30,002 nucleotides of DNA, from contig DASVHF010000039.1 of assembly GCA_036382695.1 (NCBI GenBank), positions 1 through 30,002 on the forward strand. Direction: 5' to 3'. This DNA comes from DASVHF01 sp036382695 (GTDB taxonomy: Bacteria; Patescibacteriota; Microgenomatia; Woykebacterales; RBG-16-39-9b). This document shows positions 13,610 through 20,502 of the stretch, piece by piece (within the stretch, counting starts at the first letter, position 1; each line of letters starts with the position of its first letter). Below the pieces are notes generated by a model, which did no database searches, was not told where the DNA came from, and saw nothing but the letters and a program-made list of their open reading frames with translations. The position numbers and the translations under genes are program-made.

Positions 13610-13863
13610 AACATTCTATCCGGATATAGTTAAATTATAGCATCCTTCGGCTGCTGCGACCACTTCGTGGGCTAAAACCAGTGATTTCAAATCTCTCGAA
13701 TAAAAAGCCTAAGCTGATAGTTACGGCTATACTCAATACAAAAGGCTGGTTAAAGTCTGCAGACCTTAGCTAGGCATTAAGATGCCTAGCGCAAGATACG
13801 AGAGTAGCTGAAAAACGCCACAAGCTGTTGGGGTTTTGAAGCTACAAAGTAGCTTATAGTCTC
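13610..13863. other. Intergenic region rich in inverted repeats
   Basis: This lies between the divergent ftsB-like and xer-like genes and holds no convincing gene. It carries the ftsB promoter, the 24-bp repeat, the palindrome GTCTGCAGAC, a perfect 9-bp hairpin GCTAGGCAT-TAAG-ATGCCTAGC (13769-13790) and AGCTAC-AAA-GTAGCT (13840-13854). The hairpins could be binding sites for the recombinase encoded next door or part of an unknown RNA. Confidence 0.45.
13654..13677 (-). repeat. 24-bp repeat, copy 1
   Basis: On the minus strand this matches 22476-22499 of the plus strand in 23 of 24 positions. The core CCAC-GAA-GTGG is a small palindrome followed by TCGCAG. It overlaps the -35 region of the ftsB-like gene. 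Confidence 0.6.
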
Positions 13864-13893
13864 TTGACAAGTATTTACTAGTGGTGTTAAAAT
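13864..13893 (+). promoter_or_regulatory. Promoter of xer-like gene
   Basis: A perfect TTGACA (13864-13869) is followed after 18 nt by TAAAAT (13888-13893). The ATG lies 13 nt downstream with no ribosome site, so the mRNA is probably leaderless or nearly so. Confidence 0.65.
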
Positions 13894-13906
13894 CAAAATT
13901 AAGCGT

Positions 13907-14776
13907 ATGATCCCTACCCACGAAGCTCATAATAAATTTATTGACCATTTGAAAAACCAAGGTCGCAGCAGTGCGACTGTTTTAGCGTATGGTAAAGATA
14001 TTGAGCAGCTTCAAGATTTTCTTGGTCAATTAAACAAAACTAAGGTTCACGAAATCGACACTAAAGATTTACAAGCCTTTATGGCAAAGCTGTCCAAAGA
14101 AGGTTACACTCCAAAAAGTATCTCAAGAAAAACAAACTCTACCAAAACATTTTTCCGCTTCTTAAAAATAAATGATTTTTTAGCCGATGACCCCGCTCTC
14201 CTACTTGAACACCCTAAATTCGAGATGAAGCCTCCAAGAATTTTAACCAAAACCGAGTACCGAGCCCTACGTGATGCTGCCAGAAGCGATGTGCGAATGG
14301 GCGCAATTATTGAGCTGCTTCTTCAAACCGGTATTCGTATTGGAGAGCTAGCCCGTCTGCAACTTGCTGATGTGAAATTTGGTAATCAAAAAGCTGGTGA
14401 GCTCCACATTCCAGCTGGTGAAAGCTATCCTGAAAGAACAGTCCCCTTAAATAAGGCGGCTGAGACAGCCCTGAAGCAATATCTTGAAATTCGGCCAAAA
14501 TCGAGTAATGAAACTCTCTTTGTTACAAAAACCGGCAGGCCGCTTCTTGTAAGAAACATTCGAACCGCGATTGACCGTTACTTTAAACTAGCAGGAATAA
14601 GGGACGCCAAGGTCAATGATCTTCGTCACACATTTGTGGCTCATCATCTCATGTCAGGTACCTCACTAGTTCTTGTTTCTAAACTAGCTGGTCACAAACG
14701 ACTAGCCACTACAGAGAAGTACTTAAACTTGATTCAAGGTAGGTTGGAAGAACCAATTAAGCTTGAGGAGCTTTAA
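13907..14776 (+). CDS. Tyrosine recombinase, XerC/XerD-like
   Basis: A 289-aa protein with an N-terminal SAM-like core-binding domain (residues 1-85) and a catalytic domain. The catalytic residues visible are R144 (TGIRIGEL), R240 (DLRHT), H263 (GHKR) and the nucleophile Y272 (TEKYLNL). In the HxxR motif the histidine is replaced by asparagine (N237-D-L-R240). The expected job is resolving chromosome dimers at dif, or integrating a small element. Length and domains fit Xer proteins. Only one such gene is in the window and it has no obvious mobile partner, which favours a housekeeping role. The start ATG follows a good promoter with no Shine-Dalgarno site. Confidence 0.88.
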   Translation: MIPTHEAHNKFIDHLKNQGRSSATVLAYGKDIEQLQDFLGQLNKTKVHEIDTKDLQAFMAKLSKEGYTPKSISRKTNSTKTFFRFLKINDFLADDPALLLEHPKFEMKPPRILTKTEYRALRDAARSDVRMGAIIELLLQTGIRIGELARLQLADVKFGNQKAGELHIPAGESYPERTVPLNKAAETALKQYLEIRPKSSNETLFVTKTGRPLLVRNIRTAIDRYFKLAGIRDAKVNDLRHTFVAHHLMSGTSLVLVSKLAGHKRLATTEKYLNLIQGRLEEPIKLEEL

Positions 14777-14791
14777 GGAAGTCTGACTTCC

Positions 14792-15199
14792 TTAAGAGGG
14801 CACGCCCAAAGCGTTCAACTTATTCTCAGTTAATCTCAGAGAGATCTCCCCAATTACTTTGCCATCAATTTTGATTTCAACGCCATACAAACCTGGTTTT
14901 GTAAAATTAGTGTTAATCACCTCGACAATAAAGTTGAAGTTTTGTCCTTGTTCCTGCGGTAAATTTACATCTCGCTCGTGAACATCTTGAAGTACCGATG
15001 TACCATTATCTTTTTCAAGAATATCTAGGCTCATTTTGAAGCTTTTCTTGCTCGGTGCAACCGAGCCAACAATAACAAATTTTGGGTGAATAACCGGAAA
15101 TTTTTGAGCGTTGATAGTCTCAAAAACGCCAATGATATTTACTTTTCTATCCACCGACAGAAAAGCATAATCACAAAGTAGTGCGTAATGAAGTTTCAT
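14792..15199 (-). CDS. DUF6941-like protein
   Basis: A 135-aa protein of unknown function. The opening MKLHYALLCDYAFLSVDRKV, followed by NIIGVFETINAQKFPVIHPK, is typical of the DUF6941 family. The rest is beta-rich (FVIVGSVAP, FNFIVEVINTNFTKPGLYGVEIKIDG), and a beta-sandwich is likely. I chose ATG 15197-15199 rather than the upstream GTG 15208. An extended -10 box (TGGTATAAT, TATAAT at 15210-15215) lies so close that transcription should start after the GTG, giving a leaderless message. It is convergent with the xer-like gene, 15 nt apart. Confidence 0.75.
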   Translation of the reverse strand: MKLHYALLCDYAFLSVDRKVNIIGVFETINAQKFPVIHPKFVIVGSVAPSKKSFKMSLDILEKDNGTSVLQDVHERDVNLPQEQGQNFNFIVEVINTNFTKPGLYGVEIKIDGKVIGEISLRLTENKLNALGVPS

Positions 15200-15239
15200 A
15201 ATCTTCACAATTATACCAGAAATTGGTAGGTTTTAATTA

Positions 15240-15410
15240 ATGAAAATTTCTTTCCAAGAAATTTTGATAATTTTTGTTTTGGCGGTTTTGATTACCTTTT
15301 TAAGTTCGGTCTATAACACCAATAATAGTAGTATAGTAGTATTGACTGCTGTGCAACATGTTTTGATTGTAGTGGAGGTTATGAGCGCGGTTTTCCTTTA
15401 TCTTATTTAG
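15240..15410 (+). CDS. Small hydrophobic protein (56 aa), uncertain
   Basis: ATG at 15240 opens a 56-codon frame: MKISFQEILIIFVLAVLITF, a short polar stretch with NTNNSS, then a second hydrophobic segment (about residues 32-55). Two membrane helices with a polar loop are plausible. There is no ribosome site, and the ATG lies just behind a divergent promoter. The frame ends 14 nt before a second small hydrophobic frame (15425). The two could be real small membrane proteins or remains of one membrane gene. Confidence 0.35.
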   Translation: MKISFQEILIIFVLAVLITFLSSVYNTNNSSIVVLTAVQHVLIVVEVMSAVFLYLI

Positions 15411-15424
15411 TTTTTTCTACGTGG

Positions 15425-15571
15425 ATGGGTAAGACATCGTTTGAACACTTTGCTACGATTGTATTTTTGGTAGACATCCTATTCTATTTCTCAATTATTC
15501 TAATCGGCTGGATCGCCATAAAGCTCTTCGCTCTAAACAGGGTTGAAAAACTACAGCGTCCCTCCAAATAG
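15425..15571 (+). CDS. Small hydrophobic protein (48 aa), uncertain
   Basis: ATG at 15425 opens a 48-codon frame with one long hydrophobic stretch, TIVFLVDILFYFSIILIGWI, then a basic tail ending NRVEKLQRPSK. The positive-inside rule would place the tail in the cytoplasm. No ribosome site is seen. It follows the 56-aa frame by 14 nt, and together they look like a helical-hairpin membrane protein split by a stop. Confidence 0.35.
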   Translation: MGKTSFEHFATIVFLVDILFYFSIILIGWIAIKLFALNRVEKLQRPSK

Positions 15572-15613
15572 ATATTGTGTAGTATTTATGTTAGAATACC
15601 TAAGTTCAAGCTG

Positions 15614-15797
15614 TGGGCGCGTAGCTATAGAAATTATGATGCCAACCGGTAGCGAACTTTGACAAAGCTGGGCACATAGCTCAGCGGCAGAGCACCACTC
15701 TTATAAAGTGGGGGTCCTTGGTTCGAATCCAAGTGTGCCCACCATTAGTCTTAATTGACTAGATCATTGTGGCCTTGTCCGCTTTACCACGCGCCCA
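15614..15797. repeat. 9-bp inverted repeat flanking tRNA-Ile
   Basis: TGGGCGCGT (15614-15622) and its exact complement ACGCGCCCA (15789-15797) enclose the tRNA-Ile gene. On the minus strand the right arm continues as GGGCGCGTGGTAAAGCGG, which resembles a tRNA 5' end, but no T-arm precedes the other arm. Confidence 0.5.
15670..15744 (+). tRNA. tRNA-Ile (TAT)
   Basis: The acceptor GGGCACA pairs with TGTGCCC, followed by A and an encoded CCA. The D-arm GCTC-AGCGGCA-GAGC and the T-arm around TTGGTTCGAATCCAA are regular. The anticodon stem CCACT/AGTGG holds the loop CTTATAA, so the anticodon is TAT and reads ATA. Most bacteria read ATA with a lysidine-modified CAT tRNA instead. Confidence 0.93.
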
Positions 15798-15813
15798 TTA
15801 GCTATTCTAAAGT

Positions 15814-15842
15814 TAAAAAACTCACCCAAATCCTAGGTGAGT
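15814..15842 (-). terminator. Intrinsic terminator, minus strand
   Basis: ACTCACC and GGTGAGT (15820-15826 with 15836-15842) form a 7-bp stem. On the minus strand a run of six T follows. It ends the transcript that covers the structured region 15868-16010. Confidence 0.75.
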
Positions 15843-16046
15843 CTGATTGTTTTGATGATTCCACCAAGAGTAGTCGAGGGTATTCTACTCTTGGCTATTA
15901 ACCTGCCCAGCTAAAATTTAGCCCGGAGGGCTTCTTTCCATGTCCTGCCTCCTTTACCTCTGGGAAGAGGTCAACCTAAATCTGTTACCGGGTATGTAAC
16001 TATATCTATCAATATTATTATCAATTGTTGTGGAAAAAGCAACAAT
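15843..16046 (-). ncRNA. Candidate structured RNA or long 3' UTR
   Basis: No gene is seen between 15843 and 16148. On the minus strand the region shows a chain of hairpins: CCTCT-N4-AGAGG, GGAGG with CCTCC, AGCCC-TCC-GGGCT overlapping GCTAAA-TTTTAGC, and a perfect 10-bp stem CCAAGAGTAG/CTACTCTTGG (15872-15903). The intrinsic terminator at 15814-15842 follows. Upstream, a 7-bp inverted repeat ATTGTTG-N9-CAACAAT (16024-16046) and TTGATA/TATAGT-like boxes could form a regulated promoter. I could not match it to tmRNA, RNase P RNA, SRP RNA or a riboswitch class. It may also be the 3' end of the cvpA-CAP transcript. Confidence 0.4.
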
Positions 16047-16148
16047 CAAGCAGTCTCAATAATTCGCTGTGATTCTGGTTAATTTGGATAACCAACCTCA
16101 TTTGCTAATTGTCCAATGGCCCTGCAGAACTTTGATTAATTCGTATAT

Positions 16149-17147
16149 TTAATCAGTGAATTCTTGGCAAAACATTTTCCCGTTTATTCCCCCATCAATT
16201 ACCCCAACCCCTAGATGCCCAAATTCGGGGCGTAGAATATTGGCCCTATGACCTGGTGAATCCATCAAACCTTGATGAGCTACTTCGACGCTTGGCGCGT
16301 AAGCAAGGTTTTCTCCTGCTGCTTTGTATTCAATTCCTGCTTCTTCAAACCTTCCCGGTATATTATTTTGCTGAAACGGTGGAACACCTTCTGGTGAGTA
16401 GTGGGAAAAATATCCTCTTTCAAACATATCTAAACAGTGGGCCCTAGCTACCTTCCGAACTTGATCATCCCAAATCACCGCTTTCAAACCACGAGACTTT
16501 CTTTCTTTGTTTACCAAATCAAACATCGCTTTTTCGCTTGCTTTATCTGGTACTAACCTTATCTCCTTTGGAAAATTAAGTTCTATCGATTCGCGACTAA
16601 GTGGTTGTGGGGTAATCAAGTAGGCCAAATTTTTATAAGGTAGTCTGTTTAAGACTGACTCGAGTTGAGGTTGATATTTTAAAGCACGGGTTAAGACATT
16701 TTTGCCCCACCAAGAATCGGCGACGACTCCCCGAATATTTTCACTGACTGGTAAAATAAGAGGTAAGAGTAGGAATAAACTGACTAAAAACAAACCTACT
16801 AGAAACGAGGGTATCAAACCTAACACTTTATCCCAAATTATAAGCAGTCTAATACTTTTGTAAAATGGTGCTATCAACAGATAAACTCTGTGGAATATCA
16901 AGCTGAGAACCAGCTCAACGACAATTAAAATAATGAAAAAGGCGGCTACAAGAGACAAATTTTCAGTCCAGCCAAATTGATTCATAAAAAATTGGCCGAG
17001 ATTTGGGTAAAATAAAATTGCAGCAATGAAAGAAAGAGAAGTACTAACGATATTTAACAAACCACCAATGAAACCGGTGTGGTACCCCTGCCAAAGAAAA
17101 TAAATAATAAAGAATATAACTATAAAATCAATAAAATTAACGTTCAC
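16149..17147 (-). CDS. CvpA-family membrane protein fused to a CAP/SCP domain
   Basis: A 332-aa two-part protein. Residues 1-150 contain four or five membrane helices with the CvpA pattern (FIDFIVIFFIIYFLWQGYHT and a downstream glycine-rich turn). A linker leads to a C-terminal CAP domain (about 205-330), with MFERGYFSHYSPEG, AGENLAYAP and HRANIL, which are CAP signature regions. The CAP part would be outside the cell; such domains act in cell-wall or surface functions, but the activity here is unknown. The start is GTG 17145-17147, 13 nt after the upstream gene, so it is translated as the last gene of an operon with receiver, galT and the DUF59 gene. Confidence 0.85.
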   Translation of the reverse strand: MNVNFIDFIVIFFIIYFLWQGYHTGFIGGLLNIVSTSLSFIAAILFYPNLGQFFMNQFGWTENLSLVAAFFIILIVVELVLSLIFHRVYLLIAPFYKSIRLLIIWDKVLGLIPSFLVGLFLVSLFLLLPLILPVSENIRGVVADSWWGKNVLTRALKYQPQLESVLNRLPYKNLAYLITPQPLSRESIELNFPKEIRLVPDKASEKAMFDLVNKERKSRGLKAVIWDDQVRKVARAHCLDMFERGYFSHYSPEGVPPFQQNNIPGRFEEAGIEYKAAGENLAYAPSVEVAHQGLMDSPGHRANILRPEFGHLGVGVIDGGINGKMFCQEFTD

Positions 17148-17160
17148 GAGTGTCTTCTTC

Positions 17161-17460
17161 TCAAGTTAGACCAAGCTGCAACCTAGCTTCTTCGCTTACC
17201 TTAGAAAAATCCCAAGGCGGATCAAAAGTAAGCCTTAAATTTACTTTCTTCACTCCCTTTAATTTTTTTAGTTTATCATTTATCTCATTATGAATCGCCG
17301 AGCCAAGAGGACAGCCAGGAAAAGTAAGAGTCATCAGAATATTCACTTCCCCTTCCCGTACCTTGACATCGTAAATTAAACCTAGATCGACAATATTGAT
17401 GCCTAGTTCTGGATCGATAACTTTTTTTAATTGCTGCCAAATCCTTTTCTCGTTGACCAT
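17161..17460 (-). CDS. DUF59/MIP18-family iron-sulfur assembly protein (SufT/PaaD-like)
   Basis: A 99-aa single-domain protein. VIDPELGINIVDLGLIYDVKV and TLTFPGCPLGSAI are the hallmark segments of the DUF59 family; the cysteine in PGCPLG is the conserved one. Family members help mature or deliver iron-sulfur clusters. The core SUF genes are about 3 kb away, which supports that job, although this gene is in a different operon with a galT-like gene. There is no tail or fusion. The ATG is 39 nt after the galT-like stop. Confidence 0.88.
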   Translation of the reverse strand: MVNEKRIWQQLKKVIDPELGINIVDLGLIYDVKVREGEVNILMTLTFPGCPLGSAIHNEINDKLKKLKGVKKVNLRLTFDPPWDFSKVSEEARLQLGLT

Positions 17461-17499
17461 AAAATCAAACTGAAATTACATAATATAGAGAAGCCGCCT

Positions 17500-18315
17500 T
17501 TACCAAGCAAGTTCTTTGGCTGCTTGCCGCGGATCAGTAGAATGGACATAGACTCCGGTGGCCAGTTCAAACCCGCCAAGTACTCTCAAACGTGGAATGA
17601 AGCGCAAATACCAATCACCACCATGGTAAATGTGAAAATTGAATGGAAAATTGTCACCTAGTTTCTTCTCCAATTTTTTAAAACCCATCGCAAGAAGATT
17701 GTATAAATCGTTTATCTCCTGATCTGTAATATCACCAAACAAACGGCCGCGCTTTTTTGGTAAAAACCAAACTTCATACGGCCAACCGCTCGCCTCCGGA
17801 ATAAAAACCGTAAAATACTTTGACTCATGAATAATATTTTCTGGCGTCACCGACATGGTCACATCCATCCTCACCTTTTTGGGAATAACTGCAAGCTGCG
17901 CGTGGGGGTGCGGAAGAGAAGCTGCAGCTTCTACTCCATAATTATAAAAAATTACTATGTGATCTTTGCCTTTCAACTTGTTAAACCTATCTCTGTAAAC
18001 TCGAAATACTTTTGTAGCGTGATTTGGATCTAATTTAAAAAGATTTTTGCTGTGGTCTGGAGAATCGACGATCACCTCATGGATTGGTGCAAATGGATAT
18101 TTGTTTGGAATTACCCTTATCAACCAACCGGGTTTATTCTTTCCACCCCCACCTATTCGATAGACCTCCGGCGGAGTAAGATTTTCATGGCCAGGACAAA
18201 ATGGGCAAATTGGCTCTGTACCTTTGGCAACGGTTGGGCGTGTGGTTCTTTTTGGAGAAATAATTACCCATTTGCCTGAAACTGGATTTTCTACGAACCG
18301 GTAGTCAGATTTCAT
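17500..18315 (-). CDS. galT: Galactose-1-phosphate uridylyltransferase-like protein (HIT superfamily)
   Basis: A 271-aa GalT-type nucleotidyltransferase. The N-terminus has NPVSGKWVIISPKRTTRP and the zinc site CPFCPGHE (about residues 37-44). The active site SLPHPHAQL (about 133-141) carries the HPH nucleophile region. A second zinc-side segment near NFHIYHGG with a later WYLRFIPR matches the C-terminal repeat. It is shorter than E. coli GalT (about 350 aa), as is common in deep-branching relatives, where the natural substrate may differ from galactose 1-phosphate. The ATG overlaps the stop of the receiver gene by 4 nt (ATGA), so the two are translationally coupled. Confidence 0.82.
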   Translation of the reverse strand: MKSDYRFVENPVSGKWVIISPKRTTRPTVAKGTEPICPFCPGHENLTPPEVYRIGGGGKNKPGWLIRVIPNKYPFAPIHEVIVDSPDHSKNLFKLDPNHATKVFRVYRDRFNKLKGKDHIVIFYNYGVEAAASLPHPHAQLAVIPKKVRMDVTMSVTPENIIHESKYFTVFIPEASGWPYEVWFLPKKRGRLFGDITDQEINDLYNLLAMGFKKLEKKLGDNFPFNFHIYHGGDWYLRFIPRLRVLGGFELATGVYVHSTDPRQAAKELAW

Positions 18316-18695
18316 TTCTCAAGAAACTTGCGGCATTCTTCAACAACTTGGGCAGGAGTGTAGGAAACTTTGAGAAGATAACCATCAGCCCCAAGACTAA
18401 ATCCTTCTTTAATAATTTGCTCTTCCCCGAGATTAGAGAGCATTAGCACAGGGATTTTTTTAGTCAGCTCGTTTTTTTTAAGGGCTTTTAAAACATCTAT
18501 TCCACTCATTTTTGGTAACATCACGTCTAACAAAATCAGGTCGGGAGATTCTTTGCCTGCCTCCAAAACGCCTTCTTCCCCGTCTTCTGCTAGGCATACT
18601 TTGAAACCAGCCTGGGTAAATTCCTTGTAGTAAATTTCTCTGACAGGAGCTTCGTCGTCAACTATTAATATTTTTTTTGGTTCGGTTACCACCAT
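18312..18695 (-). CDS. Stand-alone response regulator receiver domain (CheY-like)
   Basis: A 127-aa receiver with no output domain. It shows the acidic pocket (VDDE, residues 12-15), the phospho-acceptor D57 (LLDVMLP), S87 (LMLSN) and K109 (YLLKV). It would pass a phosphate signal by protein contact or act in a phosphorelay. No kinase gene is adjacent; a histidine kinase lies 10 kb away at 28455. It is the first gene of an operon with galT-like, DUF59 and CvpA-CAP genes. AAGAGG precedes the ATG, and a promoter TTGACT-N17-TACGAT lies at 18714-18742. Confidence 0.92.
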   Translation of the reverse strand: MVVTEPKKILIVDDEAPVREIYYKEFTQAGFKVCLAEDGEEGVLEAGKESPDLILLDVMLPKMSGIDVLKALKKNELTKKIPVLMLSNLGEEQIIKEGFSLGADGYLLKVSYTPAQVVEECRKFLEK

Positions 18696-18713
18696 TTATA
18701 ACCTCTTAACCCA

Positions 18714-18742
18714 ATCGTACCCAGGCCTCCGGCAAAAGTCAA
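18714..18742 (-). promoter_or_regulatory. Promoter of the receiver-galT operon
   Basis: Minus-strand TTGACT (18737-18742), 17-nt spacer, TACGAT (18714-18719). The predicted leader is about 12 nt. Confidence 0.55.
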
Positions 18743-18804
18743 GAAATTTTACTATTAATCTGAAGTGATTATAAAAATAGCTAATTGAAAATTGTTTGAC
18801 TGCG

Positions 18805-18863
18805 GAGAAAAAGAAAGAGGCCGCCGCGCTGTCAGGAGTAAATCCTTCAAGCACGATGGCCTC
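18805..18863 (-). terminator. Terminator of the GC-rich surface protein gene
   Basis: GAGGCC (complement of 18858-18863) pairs with GGCCTC (complement of 18817-18822) around a loop with a smaller hairpin AGGA-N5-TCCT. TTTCTTTTT follows on the minus strand. Confidence 0.6.
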
Positions 18864-18878
18864 GCGGGACCAGGTCGA

Positions 18879-19649
18879 TCAGCGTCGCCGGAACGGTCTG
18901 GGCCGTACCTTGAACCGCATGGTATCGGCGATACCGAAGAGCACCAGAATCGTCCCGAAGGCAACCCAAAGCCAATCCTGTCCGAAGACATCGCTGGCCT
19001 CGGACGGCGGCTCTCCACCGGACTCCGGAAGTGCTTTGGGCATCTCCGGCGTAGGTGTCGGAGTCAGGCTCGGCACCGGTGTCGCTACCGCTGGCGGTCC
19101 GATCACTGGCGTCGGAGTCGGTGTCGCTCCAGGCGGCGGGGTTGGACTCGGCGTCGAAGTAGGAACGGGCTGCTTAACACAACTAACCCGCACTTTCACC
19201 CCGTGGTGCCCGCCTGGTACAGGACCGTCGCCGACCTCCTGAATGCGAGTGACGGCTCTTCGATCCAGCTCGGTTCCCATCGGCGGTTTGATCTTCACAG
19301 TGACCTCAGTCCCCTCCGACGGAAGGTCGATGATCTCTGGGTCCAACGAAAACCAACTAGAGATGTCGACATTCCTGTTCTTGCGGACTGATAAGGTCGA
19401 GCTGCCTCCGCGTTCGGAACTCACCAGCATCGTGAAGGCGAACTCCTCACCGGCCGTCAGGCACTCCGTCACCTCGACGATGACCAGACCCGCGTTCCCT
19501 CTCTGATCGACGCTGATGCCTGGCTGCTCTGGGACCACGTACTCCACGTGGGAGTTGTGGGCCTCGGTGCTGCTGACCTGAAAGGCGCCGAATGCGATCG
19601 CTAGCACGAATGCCGCGATCAAAGGCACGATGATCTTGATCCCTCTCAT
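18879..19649 (-). CDS. Secreted surface protein with Pro/Thr stalk and LPESG-type anchor
   Basis: A 256-aa protein unlike its neighbours. It has an N-terminal signal peptide (MRGIKIIVPLIAAFVLAIAF), a beta-rich domain (about residues 35-150), a long Pro/Thr/Ser stalk (TPSPTPPPGATPTPTP and similar), then LPESGG, a membrane helix (WLWVAFGTILVLFGIA) and a basic tail (KVRPRPFRRR). The end resembles a sortase sorting signal with serine in place of threonine; without a visible sortase it may simply be a tail anchor. The ATG at 19649 follows AAGGAGG with a 5-nt spacer; a GTG at 19655 overlaps that site. The gene is visibly GC-rich against an AT-rich background, which suggests transfer or a special codon class. 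Confidence 0.8.
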   Translation of the reverse strand: MRGIKIIVPLIAAFVLAIAFGAFQVSSTEAHNSHVEYVVPEQPGISVDQRGNAGLVIVEVTECLTAGEEFAFTMLVSSERGGSSTLSVRKNRNVDISSWFSLDPEIIDLPSEGTEVTVKIKPPMGTELDRRAVTRIQEVGDGPVPGGHHGVKVRVSCVKQPVPTSTPSPTPPPGATPTPTPVIGPPAVATPVPSLTPTPTPEMPKALPESGGEPPSEASDVFGQDWLWVAFGTILVLFGIADTMRFKVRPRPFRRR

Positions 19650-19704
19650 CTTCACCTCCTTGTGTGTGAGAGGATAGCCAGCTTTGCTGACTTTGATGCC
19701 CTAT

Positions 19705-19733
19705 AGCATATATTGATCATTGGGAAAAGTCAA
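19705..19733 (-). promoter_or_regulatory. Promoter of the GC-rich surface protein gene
   Basis: Minus-strand TTGACT (19728-19733), 17 nt, TATGCT (19705-19710), followed downstream by the AAGGAGG site (19655-19661). Confidence 0.5.
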
Positions 19734-19736
19734 ATA

Positions 19737-20474
19737 TTAAGCGGTTGGGGCTTTGAAGAGGAAACCGATTGCGTAGCCGACCAGCGCTGAAACAATGCCG
19801 ATTATTGCAATTTCGGCACCGCTCTTTTTCCAATCGCCTATCGTCATCTTCGCTTTATAGGCCCCGACGATGAACAAAGTTAGGGCGGAGATGGCCAAAG
19901 AAAGCCAAATTGCCTGACTGATCGAAATTTGTAGCAATGGCAAAAGAAGAAATGGCACGAGTGGAATCAAAGAACCAATTACTGCCGCCAAACCAACCAC
20001 CGCACTGCTAGCAAAGGCGTGTCGGGTCTCTACCGGGATAAGGCCCAGCTCTGATTTGACCATTTCATCAAGCCAAACTTTTTCATCTGAAGTTATTTTT
20101 TCCACGACTTCGTCAAGCAGTTTGCCGGAAAAGCCCTTTTGGGCATAAAGCTTTCTGATTTCTTCTTTTTCCTCTCTCGGCTTTTCCCTGATTTCCTCTC
20201 TTTCACGCTCTAGTTCCCCCTCATAACGAGATTGCTCGGTGCGTTTTGAAGTATAAGCCACGGCAGCCATGGAAATACTCTCGGCGAAAGCTCCGGCAAA
20301 ACCGCCAGCCAAAATTATTCTCAGATCACCCGAAGCAACGGCTATACCCAGCAATAAACCCAAAACATTTACCAAACCATCCTGACCACCAAGAATAATG
20401 TCTCTTAGGCTAATATTGCCTTCCATTTTGTGCGGTTCGGAAGGAGCGATTTTAATTTTATATTCTGCTCTCAT
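19737..20474 (-). CDS. VIT1/CCC1-family iron/manganese transporter
   Basis: A 245-aa membrane protein. The first two helices contain LRDIILGGQDGLVNVLGLLL and the following GGFAGAFAESISMAAVAYTS, which are the signature of VIT1/CCC1 proteins. A charged cytoplasmic segment with many Glu (about residues 75-135, REREEIREKPREEKEEIRK) is the usual metal-binding domain. Three more helices follow. It would move ferrous iron or manganese out of the cytoplasm. It lies 28 nt behind the ferredoxin gene at the end of the SUF gene group, which ties it to iron handling. Confidence 0.88.
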   Translation of the reverse strand: MRAEYKIKIAPSEPHKMEGNISLRDIILGGQDGLVNVLGLLLGIAVASGDLRIILAGGFAGAFAESISMAAVAYTSKRTEQSRYEGELEREREEIREKPREEKEEIRKLYAQKGFSGKLLDEVVEKITSDEKVWLDEMVKSELGLIPVETRHAFASSAVVGLAAVIGSLIPLVPFLLLPLLQISISQAIWLSLAISALTLFIVGAYKAKMTIGDWKKSGAEIAIIGIVSALVGYAIGFLFKAPTA

Positions 20475-20502
20475 TTTTTATAATTAAAAGGGTAGCTGAA
20501 AC

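Noticed and set aside
15614..15797. A minus-strand tRNA split around tRNA-Ile
   Set aside because: The 5' half looks tRNA-like, but no T-loop consensus precedes the other acceptor arm.
15843..16010. SRP RNA or a known riboswitch
   Set aside because: A GGAAAGAAGCC-like stretch recalls SRP RNA, but the GGAA-capped helix with its conserved internal loop is absent; no riboswitch consensus was recognised.
18755..19018. 87-codon minus-strand frame
   Set aside because: Shadow frame of the GC-rich gene end and its terminator.
18792..19391. 199-codon plus-strand frame with Arg-rich product
   Set aside because: It lies antisense to the GC-rich surface protein; high GC creates long chance frames, and the Arg/Ser-rich product has no domain features.
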